Assembly (NCBI GenBank): GCA_017417005.1
Contig: JAFQAA010000004.1
Span: forward strand, 1-33,646
DNA: 33,646 nt
Reading direction: 5' to 3'
DNA from: Elusimicrobiaceae bacterium
GTDB lineage: Bacteria; Elusimicrobiota; Elusimicrobia; Elusimicrobiales; Elusimicrobiaceae
Both the position numbers and the translations under genes were made by a program. Under the pieces are notes generated by a model. It had not been told where the DNA came from. It was given only the letters and a program-made list of their open reading frames with translations, and searched no databases. Below are positions 22,098-29,866 of this stretch, in pieces. Every line of letters begins with the position of its first letter. Positions within the stretch are counted from its first letter, which is position 1.

Positions 22098-23465
22098 ATG
22101 CAAAATAAAGACTTAATTTTTGCCCTTGAAAGTTTAGAAAGGGAAAAGAATATCACAAGGGAAGATACCCTAAAAACTATTGAAGATGCCCTCGTTTCCG
22201 CTTTGAGAAAGAATTTAGGCAGAAATGCCCTTCTTTCCGCTCATGTGGATTTGGAGGCCGGCTCTATTGAGGCTTACCAAACTTTAGCTGTTGTGGAAGA
22301 AGTTTCCAACCCGGAAGTTGAAATTTCTTTAGAAGAAGCAAAACTTATTGATCCAAAAGCCAAAATCGGTAAGGATGTTATAAAGACTTTGGAAGTAAGC
22401 GATTTTTCAAGAATTGCCGCCCAAATTGCAAAACAAGTTCTTATTCAAAAAATACGCGGTATTGAAAGGGATAACCTTTATAAAGAATTTAAACCTAGAG
22501 AAGGCGAAATTGTAACAGGCCTTGTGCGCAGGTTTTCCGATAGGGATATAATTGTTGATTTAGGTAAAACAGAAGCCATATTTCCCTATTGCGAACAAAT
22601 CAGAAAAGAACACTTTACCCATGGTAGCAGAATTAAGGCCGTTATTGAGAAGGTTTTATGTCCTGCAGATTTGCCAACTATCAAAAATGACTCCGTTTTA
22701 AACCGCTATAAATCTGCCGCTTTAAAATTGGATAAAGGACAAAGAGGGCCTTACATTATACTTTCAAGAACTTCGCCTACCTTCTTAAAAGAACTTATGA
22801 AAGTTGAAATACCTGAGTTAAGCGATAATATTATTGAAATTAAAGGCATTTACAGAGATCCTGGATTTAGAGCAAAAGTTATTGTAAAAAGCAATGATAA
22901 CAATGTTGACCCTATTGGCACTTGTGTCGGTATGAGAGGCATTAGAATTAGAGCAGTAACAGGCGAACTTGCCGGTGAAAAAATTGACCTTATTAATTAC
23001 AGCGATGATGTTTCCACAACTATTATGAATGCTTTATCTCCTGCTAAGGTTTTATCTGTTCGCATAGTTGATGTTCAGGCCAAAAAGGCTTTAGTTATCG
23101 TTCCTGATGACCAGCTTGCAATTGCCATAGGCAGAGATTGGCAAAATGTTAATCTCGCTTCTAAAGTAAGTGGCTGGGAAATTGAAGTAAAGAGTGAAAG
23201 CCAAAAGAATCAAGAAGGTGCAGAGGCCGCCGCTCTTGTTAAAAATGCTTTAGCGGATGTTCCAGGGATTGGACCAAAACTTGCGGAAGTTTTAACAAAA
23301 GCAGGTTTTGATTCTGTTGAGAAAATTGCTAAATTAAATCCGGAACATTTGGCAACTTTACAGGGCGTTGGCGAAAAAACCGCCCAAAAAATCATAGACG
23401 GCGCTAAACAATATTTAGAGTCCAATGCGGAGGCAGAAAATGACAATAACCAAGAAAACAAGTAA
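22098..23465 (+). CDS. nusA: Transcription elongation/termination factor NusA
   Basis: Binds RNA polymerase and nascent RNA to control pausing, termination and antitermination. The 455-aa protein has the N-terminal polymerase-binding domain (1-130), an S1 domain (about 132-225), KH1 with the GMRG loop (VGMRGIRIRAVTGEL), KH2, and one C-terminal helix-hairpin-helix acidic repeat (about 385-440, VPGIGPKLAEVLTKAGF and LQGVGEKTAQKI). Two oddities: about 25 extra residues (188-213) between two S1 strands where most NusA have a short turn, and a KH2 loop G345-R-D-W348 in place of the usual GxxG (IGRDWQNVNLASK). AAGGAG precedes the ATG. It overlaps infB by 26 nt. Confidence 0.95.
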   Translation: MQNKDLIFALESLEREKNITREDTLKTIEDALVSALRKNLGRNALLSAHVDLEAGSIEAYQTLAVVEEVSNPEVEISLEEAKLIDPKAKIGKDVIKTLEVSDFSRIAAQIAKQVLIQKIRGIERDNLYKEFKPREGEIVTGLVRRFSDRDIIVDLGKTEAIFPYCEQIRKEHFTHGSRIKAVIEKVLCPADLPTIKNDSVLNRYKSAALKLDKGQRGPYIILSRTSPTFLKELMKVEIPELSDNIIEIKGIYRDPGFRAKVIVKSNDNNVDPIGTCVGMRGIRIRAVTGELAGEKIDLINYSDDVSTTIMNALSPAKVLSVRIVDVQAKKALVIVPDDQLAIAIGRDWQNVNLASKVSGWEIEVKSESQKNQEGAEAAALVKNALADVPGIGPKLAEVLTKAGFDSVEKIAKLNPEHLATLQGVGEKTAQKIIDGAKQYLESNAEAENDNNQENK

Positions 23466-25644
23466 GGATCAGGAAGAGCCTAAAAAGAAAACTGCTACCC
23501 GTAAAACAACGGCTAAAAAAACAACAACGGCAAAAAAAACTACCGCTAAAAAACCGGCAGCAAAAAAAACTACAACTAAAAAAGTAGTTAAGAAGGTTGC
23601 CGCTAAAACAATTAAGGAAGAAGAAGCTAAACAGGAAGTAAAAGAAGTTAGAACTCAAGAACAGAGAAAAACGGCGGGACATACGGAATTTAAGGCGCCA
23701 ATTAAAACAGAACCTGTTAATATTGCGCCTAAAGAGCAGGAAAATAAACTAGAACCCCAAGTTGCCCCTATTGAAAATAAGGCGCTAAATAATCAAGTTC
23801 AAAGACACAATATTCCTGCTAAAGAAGAACTCAAAAAACCGGAAGTTAAGGCAGAGCAAAAAGTAGCCCCGCAACCAGCCCAGCCCCAGCAAAAAGTTAT
23901 TAAAATTCTCGGTCAGCCGACAATTAAAGAACTTGCCGAGAAAATGGATATCAAAATAAATGACTTTATTAAAAAACTTATGGGTATGGGTATTTTTGCT
24001 ACTATTAACCAGCGCCTTGAAACGGATATGATTGAACTTGTAGCTGCCGAGTGCGGTTTTAAAACCGAAATGATTAGCGAATTTGCCCACGAGGAACTTG
24101 TTAGCCAAGTGCAAGAAGAAGATGACCCTAAAGATTTGGTTCCAAGAGCACCGGTCGTTACCATTATGGGACATGTGGACCACGGCAAGACAAGTTTGCT
24201 TGACGCAATAAGACACTCTAATGTTGTGGCGGGTGAATTTGGCGCAATTACCCAGCATATTGGTGCTTACAGAGTAAAAACGCCAAAAGGTTATATATCT
24301 TTCTTAGATACTCCTGGACACGAAGCGTTTACCGCTATGCGTGCGCGCGGTGCACAAGCTACCGATATTGTAGTATTAGTTGTTTCTGCAACAGATGGCA
24401 TTATGCCGCAGACTATTGAGGCTATGAACCACGCAAAAAGCGCAGGAGCGCCTATTATTGTAGCGGTAAATAAAATTGATTTGCCAGGGGCAAACCCTGA
24501 TAAAATTAAACAAGATCTTGCTTCCCGCGGACTTGTGCCTGAAGAGTGGCAGGGCGATACAATATTTGTTGAAATTTCCGCCAAAAAAAGAATCAATATT
24601 GATAAACTTTTGGAAATGATTGCCTTGCAGGCCGAAATGATGGAACTTAAAGCAAATCCAAACAGAAGTGGCGTTGGCGTTATTTTGGAAAGTAAACGCG
24701 ATAATAAACGCGGGGTTGTGGCAACGGTTTTGGTGCAAAAAGGCACAATCCATGTTGGAGATCCGTTTATTGTAGGCACGACTTACGGCAAAATAAGAGC
24801 TTTAATTGACGAGCACGGCAAACGCTTACCTTCAATTGGGCCTTCCGTGCCGGCCGAAATTTTGGGTATTAATGGTGAGCCTCCTTCTGTCGGTGATACT
24901 TTAGTTATTGCTTCAAGCGAAAAAGAGGCCAAACATATTGCCGAAAAAAGAAAACTTGCCCATAAGGAAGAAAGAATTGCCCACCAAAAGCATGTTTCTC
25001 TTACCAATATTAAGAGCGATAAAGTAAAAGAACTTGCTATTATTCTTAAAGCAGATGTGCAAGGTTCTATTGAAGCAATTAAAGATGCTATTTTAAGAAC
25101 TCCGACAGAAGAAGTAGAAGTGAAAATTATCCACTCTGCTGCCGGTAATGTTAACGAGTCGGATTTGCTGCTTGCAAAAGCTAGCAATGCCGTTATAATT
25201 GCGTTTAATGTTGATACGGATGAATCTACTAAAGAAGAAGCCCAAAGAGAAGGCATTGAAATACGCACTTATAATATCATCTTTGAACTTTTAGAAGATC
25301 TTCGCGCTGCAATGGAAGGTTTGCTTGAACCCGATATTGTAGAAGAAGTGGTCGGTAAGGCAATAGTTCGCCAAGTCTTTGACCTTAGCAGCGGTTTTGT
25401 TGCCGGGTGCTATGTGGAAGAAGGTAAACTTGTGCGCAACTACGAGGTTCGCATTTTACGCGCCGGAGAGATACTTTATAAAGGTAAAATTTCCGGTTTA
25501 AAGCGTTTTAAAGATGATGTAAAAGAAGTTGAAAAAGGTTATGAATGCGGCGTTTTGGTAGAAGGTTTTAAAAAGACCCAACCTGGCGATGTGGTAGAGT
25601 GTTTCCAAAAAAAGACTATCACCCGCAGAATAGCCAAAATTTAA
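23440..25644 (+). CDS. infB: Translation initiation factor IF-2
   Basis: GTPase that brings initiator tRNA to the 30S subunit and promotes subunit joining. The ATG at 23440 is chosen because GGAGG lies 7 bases before it, inside the end of nusA; another ATG at 23425 would place that site inside the gene. The 734-aa protein starts with a Lys/Thr/Ala-rich tail (about 1-50, with KKTTAKK repeats), then the IF2 N-domain (TIKELAEKMDIKINDFIKKL), the G domain with GHVDHGKTSLLDAIR (G244), DTPGHEAF and NKIDLPGANPD, and the C-terminal barrels ending in the fMet-tRNA-binding domain. The usual followers rbfA and truB are absent; a terminator follows instead. Confidence 0.97.
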   Translation: MTITKKTSKDQEEPKKKTATRKTTAKKTTTAKKTTAKKPAAKKTTTKKVVKKVAAKTIKEEEAKQEVKEVRTQEQRKTAGHTEFKAPIKTEPVNIAPKEQENKLEPQVAPIENKALNNQVQRHNIPAKEELKKPEVKAEQKVAPQPAQPQQKVIKILGQPTIKELAEKMDIKINDFIKKLMGMGIFATINQRLETDMIELVAAECGFKTEMISEFAHEELVSQVQEEDDPKDLVPRAPVVTIMGHVDHGKTSLLDAIRHSNVVAGEFGAITQHIGAYRVKTPKGYISFLDTPGHEAFTAMRARGAQATDIVVLVVSATDGIMPQTIEAMNHAKSAGAPIIVAVNKIDLPGANPDKIKQDLASRGLVPEEWQGDTIFVEISAKKRINIDKLLEMIALQAEMMELKANPNRSGVGVILESKRDNKRGVVATVLVQKGTIHVGDPFIVGTTYGKIRALIDEHGKRLPSIGPSVPAEILGINGEPPSVGDTLVIASSEKEAKHIAEKRKLAHKEERIAHQKHVSLTNIKSDKVKELAIILKADVQGSIEAIKDAILRTPTEEVEVKIIHSAAGNVNESDLLLAKASNAVIIAFNVDTDESTKEEAQREGIEIRTYNIIFELLEDLRAAMEGLLEPDIVEEVVGKAIVRQVFDLSSGFVAGCYVEEGKLVRNYEVRILRAGEILYKGKISGLKRFKDDVKEVEKGYECGVLVEGFKKTQPGDVVECFQKKTITRRIAKI

Positions 25645-25656
25645 ACTTGAAAAGTA

Positions 25657-25692
25657 AAAAAATACCCCTCTAAATTTAGAGGGGTATTTTTT
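25657..25692. terminator. Bidirectional terminator between infB and SEC-C gene
   Basis: A perfect 36-base palindrome (25657-25692), arms reading through ATACCCCTCTAAA, with A-tract and T-tract at its ends. It serves infB from the left and the convergent minus-strand cluster from the right; the hairpin loop will use the central AT bases. Confidence 0.92.
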
Positions 25693-25701
25693 ATGAAACA
25701 T

Positions 25702-26085
25702 TTATTTGTTTGCGCCGCAACATTTTTTATATTTTTTTCCACTTCCGCAGGGGCAGGGGTCATTTCTGCCGGGTTCTTTTTCTTTAACAATAGGTTCAAT
25801 TTTACCTTGCTGTTGTTCTTGTTTAAGTTCTTTTTCGTGATCTTTGACCCATTTTTTCATAGCACGGGGGGAGTTTAAATCAACCCCGTCGGCTTTCATT
25901 CTTTTTGCTATGGAAATTAGTTTTTCTTTAATAGCCGGGTCTTTTTCAATTTGTTTTTTGATAAAGGCAGGCAAAGAATCCATTTCCTTTTCTATTTTTT
26001 CTTCAATAGATAATTTGGCGGTTTCCTTTTTTTCCGTTTCTGTTTGTTTATTTTTCTTTTTTCCAAATAAAAATTCTAAAACCAT
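25702..26085 (-). CDS. SEC-C zinc-motif protein
   Basis: A 127-aa, highly charged protein of unknown function. The last 20 residues are a classic SEC-C motif ([19 protein letters not shown]), the zinc-binding module seen at the end of SecA and in many small proteins; in SecA it contacts SecB and ribosomes. The rest is Lys/Glu-rich helix (residues 10-45 and 85-105) around a compact helical part ([38 protein letters not shown]). It starts 3 nt after the upstream ATPase stop, with GGAGA as ribosome site, so it is the last gene of a minus-strand run. A link to protein export or ribosomes is only suggested by the motif. Confidence 0.85.
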   Translation of the reverse strand: MVLEFLFGKKKNKQTETEKKETAKLSIEEKIEKEMDSLPAFIKKQIEKDPAIKEKLISIAKRMKADGVDLNSPRAMKKWVKDHEKELKQEQQQGKIEPIVKEKEPGRNDPCPCGSGKKYKKCCGANK

Positions 26086-26088
26086 AAG

Positions 26089-26661
26089 TTAAATTTCTCC
26101 GTTAATAATCTGTCTGATAGTTTTGCGCACTATTAATGCTTTTTTAACATAGTCATTGCTTTCCGGTATAACTATGTGGCGCGGGTGGCCCTGCCAGAGT
26201 TTTAAAATATCTTCATCAACCTGTAAAGCTCTTTCCAAAGTTTCAGTGCGAACACTGGTATTTTGGTAAAACTTTGCTTCTTTTGGCGGGGACATATGAA
26301 TAACAGCGTAATAGCGTTCATATTCCGCACCAATAGAGGTGTTAAAGGTTTTAAAAAAATCTTCTTGCCCGTAAGGCCAATATACAGCGCCGTCAAGCGA
26401 GCCTCTATCACAAAGAACGATTTTAGCTGTTGGGTTAATTTCCTCTGCTAGAGCCTCCAGTTCCTTTGTAGTAAAATAGATAATTCTTTGCGCGTGGTAA
26501 GTGTGTCTTGCGCTATTATCGTTGCGCGGGAATCCGCCGCCGTAAACTAAAGTTGCGGCTTCCTTTGCAAGTTCAATATCTGTGCCATATTCTTCTTTCA
26601 ATATGGAAAGAGCCGTTGTTTTGCCACTGGCCGGCCCACCTGTAAGAACAATTTTTTTCAT
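26089..26661 (-). CDS. P-loop ATPase/kinase-like protein (AAA_28 type)
   Basis: A 190-aa P-loop NTPase with Walker A GGPASGKTT at residues 8-16. The following GTDIELAKEAATLVYGGGFP, the segment ARHTYHAQRIIYFTTKELE, the Walker-B-like IVLCDRGSLDGAVYWP and the Arg-containing lid (NTSVRTETLERALQVDEDIL) fit the AAA_28 / NadR-kinase-like family, which includes nucleoside and nicotinamide riboside kinases and many uncharacterised ATPases. The substrate cannot be read from sequence. AAGGA precedes the ATG, inside the end of the M23 peptidase gene, 3 nt apart, so the two are coupled. Family placement is good, function open. Confidence 0.82.
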   Translation of the reverse strand: MKKIVLTGGPASGKTTALSILKEEYGTDIELAKEAATLVYGGGFPRNDNSARHTYHAQRIIYFTTKELEALAEEINPTAKIVLCDRGSLDGAVYWPYGQEDFFKTFNTSIGAEYERYYAVIHMSPPKEAKFYQNTSVRTETLERALQVDEDILKLWQGHPRHIVIPESNDYVKKALIVRKTIRQIINGEI

Positions 26662-26664
26662 AAT

Positions 26665-27870
26665 TTATTCCTTATTTAATATTTTAAAATACTCATCTTT
26701 TATTTTATTAAATTCTTCGCGTTGTGTTGGGGCAATTTCGCGCACGGCGGAACTTCTGTTTTTATTATTAAGGAAGTCCAAATATTTATTTCCTTGCCTT
26801 AAACGGAAATCCAAATGTGGTCCTGTGGATAAACCCGTAGAACCGACATAAGCGATAGTTTGCCCTTGTCTTATACGCGCACCCTTATGGGTGTTTTTGG
26901 CAAAACTTTTTAAATGCCCATAGCAACTTACATAGTTGTTAGGGTGGGAAATTTCTATATAATTGCCAAAACCGCCTTTCTTACCTTGAAAGATAACAAC
27001 GCCGTCTGCCACGCTTTCAACCGGTGTACCGACAGGGGCGGCGTAATCTATGCCAAGGTGGGGGCGTCTTATTCTTAAAATCGGGTGCATACGCCCATAA
27101 CTAAAACGGGAGGTTATTCTGACCCCTCTAAAACTAATAGGTGATTTTAAGAACATTTTTTTGCTGAATTTGCCGTTTTCGTCGTAAAACTCATCTTCAA
27201 ATCTAAAAGCATAAGTTTTGCCAACGGCCAACCCATCGTAATAGGCAGCAAGGATGGTTTCATTTAAAGTTTGTCCGTCAATGGTGTAATCTTCCTGCCA
27301 ATAACAAGCAAATTTATCGCCGGCCCTGGTATCGCTGTTAAAATCTACCGACCAGGAAAAAACATCCGTAAAATCAACTATAAAACCGGGCTTTAAACCA
27401 GCTTCTTGCATAGAGGCAAAAAGAGAACTTGTTATTTTACCTTTCGCAAAGCGAGTGCGCGTTTGGACGCTTATATCACTTATACCTGCTACAAGGTCCT
27501 GTCCTTCTTTTGCTACATAATAACGGGAAAAATCTTTTGTTATAACAAGCATTTTAAAATTGTCTTGCTCATCTAAAGTAAGCAGGTATTTATCGCGCGG
27601 GGCAAGGCGGCGCATATTTAAAACGCTGTCTAGTTTTTTTATAATGGCACCGGTTTCCTCTTTTGATAAGCCTGCTTCTTGCAGAGGAATGCTGATATGT
27701 TGTTTAAGGTTGCCGGTATATTTTTTAAAGTAAACTTCTTGCGATTGGTTATACTCGTGGATTTTTGCCGTTTTCCTTTGAATATAAAAAAACATAGATA
27801 AAACTATAAGAAGGCAAAGCGGTAAATAAATTGCTAAGCGCAGCAAAATTTGTTTTAGTATGCTTTTCAT
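26665..27870 (-). CDS. Membrane-anchored M23 (LytM-type) peptidoglycan peptidase
   Basis: Zinc endopeptidase of the cell envelope, likely cutting peptide cross-links in peptidoglycan. The 401-aa protein has one N-terminal membrane helix (about residues 8-29), an intermediate domain resembling the Csd3/MepM second domain (YYDGLAVGKTYAFRFEDEFYDENG context, FLKSPISFRGVRITSRFSYG), and the M23 domain with zinc ligands in RPHLGIDYAAPVGTPV (HxxxD). The second motif reads GPHLDFRL: the usual HxH is HxD, so the third zinc ligand would be Asp; this occurs in some M23 subfamilies and does not prove inactivity. It is the first of three tightly spaced minus-strand genes, after a hairpin that separates it from ptb. 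Confidence 0.9.
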   Translation of the reverse strand: MKSILKQILLRLAIYLPLCLLIVLSMFFYIQRKTAKIHEYNQSQEVYFKKYTGNLKQHISIPLQEAGLSKEETGAIIKKLDSVLNMRRLAPRDKYLLTLDEQDNFKMLVITKDFSRYYVAKEGQDLVAGISDISVQTRTRFAKGKITSSLFASMQEAGLKPGFIVDFTDVFSWSVDFNSDTRAGDKFACYWQEDYTIDGQTLNETILAAYYDGLAVGKTYAFRFEDEFYDENGKFSKKMFLKSPISFRGVRITSRFSYGRMHPILRIRRPHLGIDYAAPVGTPVESVADGVVIFQGKKGGFGNYIEISHPNNYVSCYGHLKSFAKNTHKGARIRQGQTIAYVGSTGLSTGPHLDFRLRQGNKYLDFLNNKNRSSAVREIAPTQREEFNKIKDEYFKILNKE

Positions 27871-27886
27871 AAAAATACACCAAAAT

Positions 27887-27910
27887 TAAGGGGTGTTAAT
27901 ACACCCCTTA
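27887..27910 (-). terminator. Hairpin between ptb and the M23 peptidase gene
   Basis: TAAGGGGTGT (27887-27896) and ACACCCCTTA (27901-27910) form a 10-bp perfect stem with a TAAT loop. On the minus strand it follows the ptb stop by 5 nt and is followed by a weak T-run (ATTTTGG), so it probably ends or reduces ptb transcription ahead of the peptidase gene. Confidence 0.7.
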
Positions 27911-27915
27911 TAATA

Positions 27916-28827
27916 TTATTTCTTTAAATAAGATGCTAAGGCAATGGCATTAAACTTAAAGTCTGGAGCATCGGCTCTAGACGGGAGTAAAACAGGTATA
28001 TTGGGGCCTGCCAAGATTGCAGCACCTTTAACTCCGGCACCGAAGAAAGCAATACTCTTATAAACGGGGTTTCCGGCATCAAGATCAGGAAGAACGATTA
28101 AGTCAACATCACCGGGTACTTGTTTATTTGTAATACCTTTTTCCAAAGCTTTTTCTTTAGAGAAGGTTATATAAATATCATAAGGGCCTTCAACGATACA
28201 ATTTGGAATTTCGCCTTTTTGGTTCATTTCCACTAAGGCCTGGGCATCTAAAGTGGAGGGAATTTTCTCATTAACTTTTTCCACCGGGCAAACTATTGCC
28301 ACTTTAGGTTTTTCAATACCGAGTCTTCTTAAAATTGAAACGGCATTATTAATAATTTTTGCTTTTTGTTCAAGAGTGGGGTTAATAACAACGGCAGAAT
28401 CGGTTACGGCAAACATTTTGTGATAGTTATCTGTTTTAAAAAGTACAAAGTGGGTTAAAAGAGCACCTTGCGGAACAAAGCCGAGTTCCTTATTTAAAAT
28501 AGCTTTCATATAATATTTTGTATCAACTAAACCTTTAACAAGAAAGTCGCCTTCGCTGTCGTAAATTTTCTTTGCGGCAATATTGCACATAGTTGGAACA
28601 TCGGTACATTCAACAAATTCAAATTTATCTTCTTTTAAGCCGATTTCTTTCATTAAATTTTTAACTTCGCCAACAGGCCCTATTAAAATACCTTTTGTGA
28701 TAAGACCCTTATCATCGGCCATTTTAATAGCGCTTAGGGCTTCTTTATTATTTGCACCTGGCACAACAACTCTGTTTGTTTTGCCTTTAACTAAATCAAT
28801 AAGTTCATTAAAGTTTTTGAATTTCAT
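27916..28827 (-). CDS. ptb: Phosphate butyryl/acetyltransferase family enzyme
   Basis: Transfers an acyl group between CoA and phosphate (acyl-CoA plus phosphate to acyl phosphate plus CoA); with an acyl kinase this yields ATP in fermentation. The 303-aa length and the sequence (VVVPGANNKEALSAIKMADD, GILIGPVGE, ALLTHFVLFKT, VTDSAVVINPTLEQKAKIINNA, VAIVCPVEKVNEKIPSTLDA, LDAGNPVYKSIAFFGAG) fit the PTA_PTB family, closer to Ptb than to long Pta. Exact chain length is not decided by sequence, and no butyrate kinase gene is adjacent. AAGGAGA gives a strong ribosome site. The gene stands between two hairpins, so it is probably a single transcription unit. Confidence 0.85.
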   Translation of the reverse strand: MKFKNFNELIDLVKGKTNRVVVPGANNKEALSAIKMADDKGLITKGILIGPVGEVKNLMKEIGLKEDKFEFVECTDVPTMCNIAAKKIYDSEGDFLVKGLVDTKYYMKAILNKELGFVPQGALLTHFVLFKTDNYHKMFAVTDSAVVINPTLEQKAKIINNAVSILRRLGIEKPKVAIVCPVEKVNEKIPSTLDAQALVEMNQKGEIPNCIVEGPYDIYITFSKEKALEKGITNKQVPGDVDLIVLPDLDAGNPVYKSIAFFGAGVKGAAILAGPNIPVLLPSRADAPDFKFNAIALASYLKK

Positions 28828-28856
28828 TTTTATCTCCTTTATATAACTAAAAATAT

Positions 28857-28884
28857 TTGCCTTTAAAAATTAAATTTTAGGCAA
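28857..28884 (-). terminator. Possible terminator after recO
   Basis: On the minus strand TTGCCT (28884-28879) pairs with AGGCAA (28862-28857); part of the 16-base AT-rich loop can extend the stem with a bulge, and TATTTTTAG follows. It lies in the 91-nt gap between recO and ptb. The stem is short, so this is tentative. Confidence 0.45.
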
Positions 28885-28918
28885 TTAAATATTTGGGTAT
28901 ATATTTATTTTAACATAT

Positions 28919-29614
28919 TTAGGAGAACACAGGTTCTAAAGTAAATTCCTTTAGGTCTTCTTGTATTTGGGAAGCAGTGGCAAGTTCCAGTTGCTTAATT
29001 GTGTGTAAAGGATAAGTTAAATAGCGGTTTAAAAATCTTTGGCAGACATAACGGGTTTTGTTTAAGTCCAAAACATTAATATCATTTAAAAAGGCTAGGT
29101 TATCAAAAGGTAAAGTATGGATGTTATCCCAAAGTTCCTCGTTTATTTCTAAAACGGGTTTATCTTTTAGGCCAAAACCGCTTTCTTGCATCAAACGCAA
29201 AAGAAAAGCCGGCGCAATTATTTGATTTACGGGGTAGTTTTCCAAAGTATGCATAGCGTTTTGTAAAAGGTCAAATTTTGTTGGGTTTGGGTTTGCAAGA
29301 GGAGTTAGGCGGTAAAATAGTTCACAAAAATAAGAGGCCATTTCCATCTTTTTTATATCTTGGCGGATATTGGGGTAAATATTTTTAAGTTTACCGCCTG
29401 TAATACAGCCGATAGTGGCATTTCTTCTTATATAGATACGCGCACAAGAAGAGGCAAAAGGCTCACTTATGGCTTTTAGTTTGGAATCAGTTCTGTTTAC
29501 GCCGGGCAAACGCAAGGCCATACGGCCGTGATTTAAGGTATAAACGCAAATCATTCTATCGCGTTCCCTAAAGTTTTGGCGCAGTAAAACTATAATATCA
29601 TCTGTAAATTCCAT
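28919..29614 (-). CDS. recO: DNA repair protein RecO
   Basis: Mediator that loads RecA on SSB-coated DNA in RecFOR repair. The 231-aa protein has the N-terminal OB fold (MEFTDDIIVLLRQNFRERDRM, VYTLNHGRMALRLPGVNRTDSKL, ISEPFASSCARIYIRR) and the helical C-terminal part (MASYFCELFYRLTP, LLRLMQESGFGLKDKPVLEI). The four-Cys zinc knuckle found in many RecO proteins is missing: there is no CxxC pair. No ribosome site precedes the ATG; a TATTAT hexamer lies 7 nt upstream. It diverges from rpmH across an 89-bp gap and may be cotranscribed with ptb, although a hairpin separates them. Confidence 0.88.
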   Translation of the reverse strand: MEFTDDIIVLLRQNFRERDRMICVYTLNHGRMALRLPGVNRTDSKLKAISEPFASSCARIYIRRNATIGCITGGKLKNIYPNIRQDIKKMEMASYFCELFYRLTPLANPNPTKFDLLQNAMHTLENYPVNQIIAPAFLLRLMQESGFGLKDKPVLEINEELWDNIHTLPFDNLAFLNDINVLDLNKTRYVCQRFLNRYLTYPLHTIKQLELATASQIQEDLKEFTLEPVFS

Positions 29615-29621
29615 TAAAAAT

Positions 29622-29627
29622 ATAATA
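29622..29627 (-). promoter_or_regulatory. Putative -10 element for recO (near-leaderless)
   Basis: TATTAT on the minus strand (29627 down to 29622) ends 7 bases before the recO ATG at 29614. No Shine-Dalgarno lies between. The surrounding sequence is almost pure A/T, so the match is weak evidence on its own. Confidence 0.35.
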
Positions 29628-29665
29628 CAATATTAAAGAGTAAAAATGAAAGAAGTTTTAAAATT

Positions 29666-29694
29666 TTGCTCAAATTTCAAAAATATAATATAAT
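29666..29694 (+). promoter_or_regulatory. Putative promoter of the rpmH operon
   Basis: TTGCTC (29666-29671), 17-base spacer, perfect TATAAT (29689-29694), 9 bases before the rpmH ATG. A second TATAAT overlaps at 29684-29689. No ribosome site precedes rpmH, so its mRNA would be leaderless or have a leader of a few bases. Confidence 0.5.
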
Positions 29695-29703
29695 ATATAC
29701 ACT

Positions 29704-29841
29704 ATGTTACCTACATATAGACCAAATAAAAAGAAAAGAGCTAAAACCATTGGGTTTAGAGCTAAAATGTCCACCACGGGTGGCAGAAAAGTTCTTAGCG
29801 CAAGAAGAGCAAAAGGACGCAAAGAACTTATTCGCAAATAA
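29704..29841 (+). CDS. rpmH: Large ribosomal subunit protein bL34
   Basis: A 45-aa, very basic ribosomal protein of the 50S subunit. It begins [20 protein letters not shown] and ends in [17 protein letters not shown], with the family core [22 protein letters not shown]. Its length is normal. It is followed by rnpA, yidD, yidC, jag and mnmE, the order widely conserved in bacteria. No Shine-Dalgarno precedes the ATG. The reading frame of rnpA is also open across the whole of rpmH in another phase. Confidence 0.95.
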   Translation: MLPTYRPNKKKRAKTIGFRAKMSTTGGRKVLSARRAKGRKELIRK

Positions 29842-29866
29842 AAGCACTTTTAGTGCCGGAAGAATT

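Noticed and set aside
23425-23439. Upstream ATG for infB at 23425
   Set aside because: The GGAGG ribosome site at 23428-23432 lies inside that longer frame and is ideally spaced for the ATG at 23440.
24291-25268. Two long antisense open frames (162 and 161 codons) inside infB
   Set aside because: They overlie highly conserved IF-2 domains. Low stop frequency on the complementary strand follows from codon bias; no ribosome site or family motif is present.
29615-29703. Possible replication origin next to rpmH
   Set aside because: rpmH often lies near dnaA-oriC, but there is no dnaA or dnaN, no TTATCCACA-type box cluster in the gap, and the gap is only 89 bp and filled by two promoters.
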